Source of the DNA: JAZKBN01 sp040388605
GTDB lineage: Bacteria; Bacteroidota; Bacteroidia; Cytophagales; Flexibacteraceae
Reading direction: 5' to 3'
DNA length: 64,000 nucleotides
Assembly (NCBI GenBank): GCA_040388605.1
Contig: JAZKBN010000060.1
Coordinates: forward strand, 1 to 64,000
Shown: positions 57,193 to 64,000 of the stretch, one piece after another
How positions within the stretch are numbered: position 1 is the first letter of the stretch
Layout: each line of letters begins with the position of its first letter
Translations under genes and position numbers: made by a program
The notes under the pieces: model-generated
What the model was told of the DNA's origin: nothing
The model's input: the letters and a program-made list of their open reading frames with translations, nothing else
Database searches by the model: none

Positions 57193-57257
57193 GGAGCTTA
57201 AAGGGTAACTATGACCCAGGTGAACTACCTGCATTCGGGGTTCCCTTTTAAGTCTTA
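57193..57257 (+). promoter_or_regulatory. structured leader before the TonB-type receptor
   Basis: CTTAAAGGG(TAAC) can pair with (GTT)CCCTTTTAAG around a short hairpin AGGT-GAACT-ACCT. An alternative GGGT/ACCC pairing exists. The structure ends just before the ATG at 57262. It could be a 5'-UTR regulatory element or the terminator of the gene upstream. I cannot name a riboswitch class. Confidence 0.35.
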
Positions 57258-57261
57258 GACT

Positions 57262-59711
57262 ATGAAATTAGAATTCGTGGCTTTTTTAGTCGCATGCTTT
57301 TGTATAACACCGTTTTTTGTAAGCGCGCAAAACAATTTCCAACTCAGTGGCAAAATTATAAGCCCCGACAATAATACCTTGGAGGGCGCAGGGGTATACC
57401 TGCTAAAGGCATCAGATTCAAGCCTGGTAAAAACTGCCTTAACCGATGAAACAGGTAACTATATTTTCAGCAAACAGGCCGCCGGAGATTATAGGCTGTC
57501 TGTTACTATGATTGGGTTCGGTCCTGTTAAAATTGGCCCTTTCAGTTTGGCAGCTGACAAAAGGCTGCAAGACATTGTTCTTAAAGCTGCCGGCAAAGCC
57601 TTGCAGGAAGTAACCATTAACACCTCCCGCCCATTCATACGGCAGGAAATAGATAGGACTATAATTAGTCCTGAAGCAATTATCAGCAATACCGGCGGTA
57701 CTGCCTTAGATGTATTGGAAAAAGCGCCGGGTGTAATAATTGATCAGAACGGTGATATAAGCCTGAAAGGAAAAGGCGTAACCATCTTTATAGACGGTAA
57801 GCCGGCTTATCTTTCCGGAACAGATTTGCAAAGCTACCTGCGTTCGCTAAGTTCGGCCGGTATTGACCAGTTGGAATTAATGACCAACCCGCCTGCAAAA
57901 TATGATGCGGCAGGCAGCGGGGGAATCATTAACATACGGACAAAGAGAAGCAAGGTAAAGGGCTTTAACGGAAGCCTTAATCTAAGCTATATACAAGGCC
58001 GATACGCCAAAACCATTAACAGCCTGAACTTTAACTACAGGAACGGTAAGCTGAATGTAACAGGTAACCTTAGCTATAGCTACGGTAATAATTTTACTGA
58101 TCTTACCATTAACAGGCACTTTACTGATGCCTCCGGCAATCCTGTCAGCAATTTTGTGCAGAGTTCCTATATACGCAGCCGGAGCAATAATTACCTGGCT
58201 AAGATTGGGGCAGACTACTACCTTTCTGAAAAAAGCACGTTGGGGCTAAATCTAACAGGACTTTACAATCCGCAAAGGAGGAGCACGCCGGTAAAAAGCA
58301 GCTTTTCTAACCCGGCCGATATACCCGATTCAACCATTTTTGCAGCAAATGAGCAGCAAAATATGCTTAGTAACGGCGGGGTAAACCTGAACTTTCGGCA
58401 TGTGTACAAAAAAGAAGGGCCGGAGCTGAGCGCCGACATCGATTATCTGAATTACTATACCACTAACAATCAATCGTTCGATAACCGCAGTGTTTTGGCC
58501 AACGGAAACCAGATAGGTAATAACTACCTGCTCACAGGCAGCCTGCCTGCACATCTCAATATCTATTCTGCTAAAGTCGATTATGAGCATCCTTTCGCCG
58601 CCGGCCTGAAACTGGATGCAGGCCTCAAATCAAGCTACACGCATACCGATAACCTGGCCGAATATTTTTATACATCGGGCGGCAGTACCCAGCCGGATTA
58701 TAACAAAACCAATCATTTCCTGTATAAGGAAAACATTAATGCAGGCTATGCAAATGCCTCAGGAAGCTATAAGCACTTTTCTTACCAGGCAGGGCTGCGC
58801 ATGGAAAGCACTTTGTCTGACGGTCATCAGTTGGGAAATATACAGAAACCTGATTCAGTATTTAGAAGAACATATACAAGCTTGTTTCCTACCGCTTACC
58901 TGCAATATAAAGTCGACAGCTCCGGTATTAATACTATAGGTATTGATTACGGCCGACGTATTAACCGACCNNNNNNNNNNATTACCAGGACCTGAACCCG
59001 TTCATTTCGCCATTAGATAAGTTTACCTTTTATAATGGAAATCCTTTTTTACGACCCTCTTTTTCTGACAATTTTGAATTGTCGCATACATACCACGACC
59101 GTTATACAACAACGCTCAGCTACAGCAGCACAAGTAATGAGGTAAGCGAAACCATTGAGATAGTAAACGGCATTTATTACAGTCGCCCGGGAAATATTGG
59201 TAAAACCACGGTAATAAACATGTCTTTCGATGCCACGCTTGACCCTGCCGCCTGGCTCAATATCCAGTTCCACAGTCATGCAGCGCAAATTCATTCAGTT
59301 AGCAATTTCTATACAGGGTTGCTTAACACCAAAGGCACTTATTACTTCGTAAGGCCCGTGCTCAGCTTTAAGCCCGGTAAAGACTGGACACTTCAGCTTG
59401 ACGGCTTCTACCAAAGTAAAATCACCAGCGCCCAGTTTGTTATCCAAGGTAAAAGAAAGATCAACTTTGCTGCATCTAAAAAACTATCTCCGGCCGCTAC
59501 TATAAAACTCGTGATTAATGATGCTTTTTACACATTCCGTACGTTGGGTACCATTAATAACCTTAGCCAGACAACAGCCGACTGGACTAACTTCGGCGAT
59601 ACAAGAACCTTAGTGCTGTCCTTATCTTACCGTTTCGGTAAAGCAGTCTCAAACGAGCGCAGGCATGAAGCCAACGGCGTTGAAAGCGAGCAGAACAGGG
59701 TAAAGAATTAA
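57262..59711 (+). CDS. TonB-dependent receptor-like outer-membrane beta-barrel protein, spans a gap
   Basis: A signal peptide (cleaved near VSAQ) precedes a carboxypeptidase-regulatory-like domain (about 25-110), a plug-like domain with DVLEKAPGVIIDQNGDISLKG and IFIDGKPAYLSG, and a large beta-barrel. A ten-N gap (58971-58980) breaks the frame, which resumes at 58983 (YQDLNPFISPLDKF) and runs to 59711, so the gene is one unit. The family (OMP_b-brl_3-like) takes up or binds small ligands. The substrate is unknown. No TonB box is evident. Confidence 0.88.
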
Positions 59712-59895
59712 TTGTGAAGTACTGTTGTAAAACCTGACTGTTGGTTAAGCGGATAAACCACACGAAAACTCCCTGCTTCTGACGGTGGAGAATTCAGTGA
59801 TATTGACATGTGATTTCGATTTAAACTGATTACGGGAACAAAGTCTTAAAGCTGTGTGAGCAGGCCTGTTTTTGAAGGTTTTAACAACATTAGCT

Positions 59896-60081
59896 ATGGC
59901 CAATACTACACTTAGCATGAGTAAGATCGTACAGATTTTAAAACTTTACGGCAAAGGCCGGAGCAAGCTGTCGATATCTTCGCAGACGGGTACAACCTGT
60001 ACTAAGGCCAAAATGCCTCTTGCTGCCCTGGATGCGGGCGGCTTCAGTTACGAAGAGATTTGTGCCCTTAACGACATTTAA
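59896..60081 (+). pseudogene. IS21-family IstA transposase remnant
   Basis: The 61-residue frame begins MANTTLSMSKIVQILKLYGK and continues with RSKLSISSQTGT, which resembles the N-terminal helix-turn-helix of IstA-type transposases, including a later GFSYEEICALND. The protein stops after about 60 residues, whereas IstA is several hundred residues long, and no IstB follows. It is therefore a truncated remnant of an IS21 element. Confidence 0.65.
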
Positions 60082-60628
60082 TGTAGAGCCTTGGCTGAAA
60101 TTTTTCGACCACCAAGGCTTTCTCTTCTTTGTTCAGGGCAGTGCTTACAGTGGTGCTGAACAATCAGTCACCAGCTCCGGCTCAAAAGCCTTAAGGGGCA
60201 GAATGTTTTGAGAAACATCCCACTTGTGCATTCGTTAACTTCGGTAGCTGAAAGGCTCCATAGCTTGCTGTTTCTTGCTATTATAGCCATATTGCCCCGA
60301 ATAGCTAAGCTGCTAATCATTGCCTTGGCAGAGATCAAATCTATAAATTTTACATCTAAGCGTTTTACATTAAGATGGCGTCTTATACTCTTGACAACCG
60401 GCACGCCTCTTCAATGGTCAATGAACCTCAAATAGAGGTAAAGGCAAATAATGACCTGTATATGCTTTCCTATATAATGCAGAACACTCTTTTGAGGGCG
60501 CTTTTCGTGTTGTCTGGGGTAAAATATAACCAAAGGTTGTATGCTGTTTTATTTGATAAAGGAGCCTTTGCATCTTGGTTAGTAGTAAACAAAAAATTCT
60601 GAAATTCTGTACCATGCCACTATCGTAA

Positions 60629-60636
60629 TATCTTTG
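60629..60636 (+). promoter_or_regulatory. -7 promoter-like element next to the DUF6660-type start
   Basis: TATCTTTG matches TAnnTTTG exactly but lies only four bases before the GTG start at 60641. If used, the mRNA would have almost no leader. Confidence 0.35.
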
Positions 60637-60640
60637 CCCT

Positions 60641-60970
60641 GTGAAGTTTCTCTGCCTTATTCTGTCTCTGCTTGTTGTACTGCTTTCAGTACGCCCATGC
60701 TGCGCGGAGGATAATTGTATGGAGGATACCATTGAACGAGCGGAACAATGCAGCAAGTCACCGAACGAAGGAGAACACGAAAAACAATGCAGGGACTGCT
60801 CACCGTTTTTCTCCTGCGGCTCCTGCACGGGCTTTATTCCTGCACAGCCTTTCACCCTTACATTGCAGTTACAGATTGAAGAGGTGCCTTTTATTATTTA
60901 CACATCCTATCAGCAACCTGATTTAAAGGATGTAACGCTTGCCATCTGGCAACCGCCGAAATTGAGTTAA
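60641..60970 (+). CDS. DUF6660-like cysteine-rich secreted protein
   Basis: The 109-residue protein starts with GTG and has a signal-like N-terminus (MKFLCLILSLLVVLLSVRPC). Cysteine-rich spacing follows (CCAEDNC, CRDCSPFFSCGSC), and the C-terminus ends in IWQPPKLS, as in DUF6660 proteins. In Bacteroidota these small proteins often precede TonB-dependent receptors and metal-efflux genes on integrative elements. The cysteines suggest metal binding. That is inferred. Confidence 0.75.
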   Translation: MKFLCLILSLLVVLLSVRPCCAEDNCMEDTIERAEQCSKSPNEGEHEKQCRDCSPFFSCGSCTGFIPAQPFTLTLQLQIEEVPFIIYTSYQQPDLKDVTLAIWQPPKLS

Positions 60971-61030
60971 TACCCTCTTTTTACAGCCTGGTTACGGCTG
61001 CTCACAGGTATTAGCATTACACAAAATCCA

Positions 61031-63211
61031 ATGAAATCACTTTATGTGCTCATAGCGGCACTGTTATATACATCCCTTGCCTTTTCTCAAAATTCCTTTA
61101 ACGCCGTTATTAAAGACGGTAAAACAAATGAAGTCCTGACCGGGGCAAACGTCCTGTTCGAAGGCAGCAATCTTGGCGGCATTACCAATACATCTGGTAA
61201 TGTTACCATCTCATCCATTCCTGCCGGAAAGCACGTGATACAGTTTCGCTTTATGGGCTATGAAACCCGGTTCGATACGCTGACTTTTCCCTTAGTTCAA
61301 CAAGAGCCTATAGTGATACTGCTCAACCCGGAAGACGAAGCCGAGGAGTCCGAAGAAGTAACCATAACCGCCACACGCGGCACCCGCACCATTTCAAATA
61401 TCCCCACACGGGTGGAAGTAATAGACGGAGAGGAATTGGACGAAAAAGGCAACATGAAGCCGGGCGACATTCGTATGTTGCTTGCCGAAAGTACAGGCAT
61501 TCAAACACAGCAGACTTCTGCCACCAGCGCCAATTCAAGTATCAGAATACAGGGCCTTGACGGTAAATACACCCAAATTATCCGCGACGGATTCCCGCTG
61601 TATTCCGGCTTTTCAGGCGGCTTGGGCCTGCTACAGATTGCCCCGCTCGATTTGCAGCAGGTAGAGGTTATTAAAGGTTCTGCATCCACGCTTTACGGTG
61701 GCGGTGCCATTGCCGGGCTGGTGAACCTCGTATCTAAAACGCCCACCGATGAGCGGCAAATGAATTTCATGCTCAACGGAACCTCGGCAAAAGGGTTAGA
61801 TGCAAGCATGTTCTACGCACAGAAATTCAATAGGCTCGGTACCACGGTGTTCGCGGCCTACAACTACGGCAACGCCTACGACCCGGCAAGTATCGGGCTC
61901 ACGGCCATTCCAAAGTTTAACCGCTTCACGCTTAATCCTAAGCTGTACGTTTATATCAACGACCGGACGAACTTTTACGCAGGTATTAACGGAACTGTTG
62001 AAAACCGTATCGGCGGTGATGTGGACTATATAGAAGGGCGCGGCAGCACACAGCACAGCTATTTCGAGGAAAACAAAACAGACCGTTTCAGCACACAGGC
62101 ACAGTTTGACCATAAGCTGAACGACAAGGAAAAACTGACCTTTAAAAACAGTGTCAGCTACTTCGACCGTTCCATAGCATTGCCCGATTACAGGTTCTCA
62201 GGCATTCAGTTCTCCTCTTACAGCGAAGCCAACTATTCCCGCTCCGGCGAAAAAGCAGATTGGGTTGCAGGTGTAAACTATTGGACGGAGAAGTTTAGCG
62301 AAAATAAAGCAGGCAGCTTTCCTGTGCGTGATTATAACTACAAAACCATCGGCGGCTTTGTGCAGAATACCTGGGACATTGCACCGAAGTTCACTTTGGA
62401 GTCGGGTCTCCGGGGTGATTACCATAATGAGTATGGCTTCTTCCTACTGCCAAGGCTGTCAGCCATGCTGAAGCTCAACGAGCATTTTACCACGCGCCTC
62501 GGCGGAGGGTTTGGCTACAAGGCACCAAGCGTGTTTACCGAGGATGCCGAGCGCATACAGTTCAGGAATGTGCTTCCGATAAACATTTCCGGTACCAAAG
62601 CTGAAAGGTCTTTCGGGGCTAACTATGATGTGAACTACCGTACCCGTCTTTTCGACAACGCTGTCGGGTTCAGCATCAACCACATGTTCTTCTATACCCG
62701 CATCAACAACCCCATCCTGCTTACCGCTTTGGCAGACGGCAACCCGCAATACATCCAGCCAGCCGGTAATGTGAACACAAGGGGCATGGAAACAAACGTA
62801 AAGCTGACCTATGCCGACTTTAAGCTGTTTATAGGTTATACTTTCGCCGATGTGAGGCAGGACAGAAACGGCACATCAGTAACCTACCCGCTTGTTTCCA
62901 AAAACCGCCTGAACAATGTGCTTATGTACGAGATTGAGGAAAAATGGAAGATAGGGCTTGAAGCATACTACTTCAGTCCGCAGCATCTGAGCGACGGAAC
63001 CATAGGGAAAAGCTATTGGATAATGGGCTTTATGGCAGAAAAGCTGTGGGAACACTTTTCCGTATTCGCCAATTTCGAGAACTTCACCGATACCCGGCAG
63101 ACGAGGTTCGGCAATATTTACACAGGTAGTATCACAAGTCCCACATTTAAAGAGATTTATGCTCCGCTCGACGGTTTTGTGGTGAACGGCGGGCTGAAGC
63201 TCAGGCTTTAG
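61031..63211 (+). CDS. TonB-dependent receptor of accessory metal-type loci
   Basis: The 726-residue protein has a signal peptide (cleaved near AFSQ), a carboxypeptidase-regulatory-like domain (about 20-105), a plug domain (TEATRGTRTISNIPTRVEV-like stretch, then IRIQGLDGKYTQIIRDGFPL and EVIKGSASTLYGGGAIAGLV) and a 22-strand-type barrel. It follows the DUF6660-like gene by 60 bases, an order seen in metal-resistance and conjugative regions of Bacteroidota. The ligand is not evident. Confidence 0.9.
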   Translation: MKSLYVLIAALLYTSLAFSQNSFNAVIKDGKTNEVLTGANVLFEGSNLGGITNTSGNVTISSIPAGKHVIQFRFMGYETRFDTLTFPLVQQEPIVILLNPEDEAEESEEVTITATRGTRTISNIPTRVEVIDGEELDEKGNMKPGDIRMLLAESTGIQTQQTSATSANSSIRIQGLDGKYTQIIRDGFPLYSGFSGGLGLLQIAPLDLQQVEVIKGSASTLYGGGAIAGLVNLVSKTPTDERQMNFMLNGTSAKGLDASMFYAQKFNRLGTTVFAAYNYGNAYDPASIGLTAIPKFNRFTLNPKLYVYINDRTNFYAGINGTVENRIGGDVDYIEGRGSTQHSYFEENKTDRFSTQAQFDHKLNDKEKLTFKNSVSYFDRSIALPDYRFSGIQFSSYSEANYSRSGEKADWVAGVNYWTEKFSENKAGSFPVRDYNYKTIGGFVQNTWDIAPKFTLESGLRGDYHNEYGFFLLPRLSAMLKLNEHFTTRLGGGFGYKAPSVFTEDAERIQFRNVLPINISGTKAERSFGANYDVNYRTRLFDNAVGFSINHMFFYTRINNPILLTALADGNPQYIQPAGNVNTRGMETNVKLTYADFKLFIGYTFADVRQDRNGTSVTYPLVSKNRLNNVLMYEIEEKWKIGLEAYYFSPQHLSDGTIGKSYWIMGFMAEKLWEHFSVFANFENFTDTRQTRFGNIYTGSITSPTFKEIYAPLDGFVVNGGLKLRL

Positions 63212-63366
63212 ATATTGAGCAACATGGCTCATCCAAAATCAAAAATCTCGCTTATGGTGAAACGATAAAATTTCACATCCGCACGTGGAAAAGACTTCCA
63301 TGCCGAGTATCTGTACAGATGACCTGTATGTATATTTTCCTGTATAGGTTTACCATCATAGAGGAA

Positions 63367-64000
63367 CAAAAGTCAAACCTCCGTATCGGTAAAGTCAGGT
63401 AAAGACCTGCATACGCTTTCCTATATGCCAATACCTTTCATTCGCTCGCCAATATTTATGAGACAGGCTACAGCCAACATGAAAAGGCCATTGCCTATCT
63501 GGACAGCGCCATAGCAATTGCGGAAGCGGCAGGGGACTATGATGAAATCTACATTTTCCTGCGCCGATAGGCAGGAGTGTATTACAATATGCAGAAATAC
63601 GGTGAGGGTTTTTTCTGCTTTGACACAATCCGTGAGATGGTACAGGCCCGTTTCAGCGATAAACTCCCCCAAGCTCACGCACAGGCCGAGTTAAATAATG
63701 AGCCCTGAAAAGAAAAAATGCAGAGTCGGAAGCAGCCTTATTTAAAACGAAAGCATATAAGGGTTCCGGCATCGCCCTTTCATTAGCGCTTATCGGTTTT
63801 CTGTTTTACAGATACGATGCAAAACGAAAAGCTGAAAAAGCGGAGCAACATAGGAGGGTAAAGGCAGAGAAAGGAGATATAGAGCGCAGGGCAGGGGCGG
63901 AAATGGCAGAGGCGGAAAAGAATGCCGCTGCGGCTGAGGAGCGCAGGTTGCAGGCAAGCCTGCAAAGGCGTCGGGAAATTGCGGGCCGTGCCGAGCTTCG
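63367..64000 (+). pseudogene. decayed TPR-type sensor/regulator, runs off the window
   Basis: Conceptual translation gives TPR-like NTFHSLANIYETGYSQHEKA and AIAYLDSAIAIAEAAGDYDEIY, then an in-frame stop (63568-63570). A further TPR-like piece ends at another stop (63706-63708). After a register change at about 63714 a coiled coil and membrane helix follow (IALSLALIGFLFYRY), then an Ala/Glu/Arg-rich coiled coil open to the window end. This is the layout of a TPR histidine kinase or regulator, but with at least three stops and a frameshift. Sequencing errors are an alternative. Confidence 0.6.

Larger units (their letters stand above)
59712..60640. other. gene-poor region with an insertion-sequence remnant
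   Basis: Apart from the IS21-like fragment at 59896-60081, no supportable gene is seen. Several short frames on both strands (for example 60168-60404 and 60375-60602) resemble nothing I know. The stretch looks like decayed mobile DNA that separates the core region from the accessory genes to the right. Confidence 0.55.

Noticed and set aside
60168..60404. A 78-residue frame on the minus strand in the decayed region
   Set aside because: It resembles no family I know, has no signal or membrane pattern, and overlaps another frame on the opposite strand. Likely chance.
1..64000. tRNA, rRNA or CRISPR arrays
   Set aside because: No cloverleaf, ribosomal RNA or regularly spaced repeat was recognised in any intergenic region. 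The only regular repeats are coding (secreted proteins).

Overview
The window looks like a chromosomal piece of a Bacteroidota bacterium, probably of the Chitinophagales/Sphingobacteriales type. The support is a fused CcoN-CcoO subunit of a cbb3 oxidase, a bacterial geranylgeranylglyceryl-phosphate synthase, a giant secreted protein with a type IX secretion (T9SS) sorting domain, TonB-dependent receptors, a DUF6660-type small protein and TAnnTTTG-like promoter elements. Seven runs of exactly ten N occur. In at least four coding cases (9307, 23334, 36140, 58971) the reading frame resumes in another register, so these are placeholder gaps and not true lengths. Those genes are treated here as intact.

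Layout. 245-2850: a LytTR response regulator convergent with a TPR histidine kinase. 3228-14988: a cbb3 oxidase locus. One arm on the minus strand encodes a hypothetical protein, the copper ATPase CcoI, CcoS and a Crp/Fnr regulator. The other arm on the plus strand encodes CcoNO, CcoQ, CcoP, an oversized CcoG, CcoH, a TauE/SafE-like protein and a desaturase. A perfect FNR-like palindrome lies between the arms. 15727-20345: an export operon of an ABC-type protein whose ATPase motifs are all degenerate, an HlyD-type adaptor and a TolC-type channel. 20535-35751: mixed housekeeping and envelope genes (SH3 protein, argC, a MORN-like repeat protein, an AhpD-like protein, aroQ plus an aminotransferase, an S15 peptidase-like hydrolase, an MBL hydrolase, an EEP protein, GGGP synthase, a holin-like pair and two glycosyltransferases).

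35965-46108: a potassium locus on the minus strand: an unannotated 27-residue membrane peptide, kdpF, kdpA, kdpB, kdpC, a porin, a stand-alone KdpD sensor domain and a separate histidine kinase, preceded by an NtrC-family regulator instead of KdpE. The intergenic region carries a sigma-54-like promoter and a perfect 21-bp palindrome, so Kdp control appears rewired to sigma-54. 46247-48903: a second copy of the convergent LytTR regulator/TPR kinase pair, with the same TTAA overlap of stop codons. 49217-59711: a 2588-residue modular T9SS cargo protein and an outer-membrane beta-barrel receptor.

59712-64000 looks like accessory DNA: an IS21 IstA remnant, a DUF6660-type protein, a TonB-dependent receptor of the kind carried with metal-resistance cargo, and a decayed TPR regulator running off the edge. 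I saw no tRNA, rRNA or CRISPR array.
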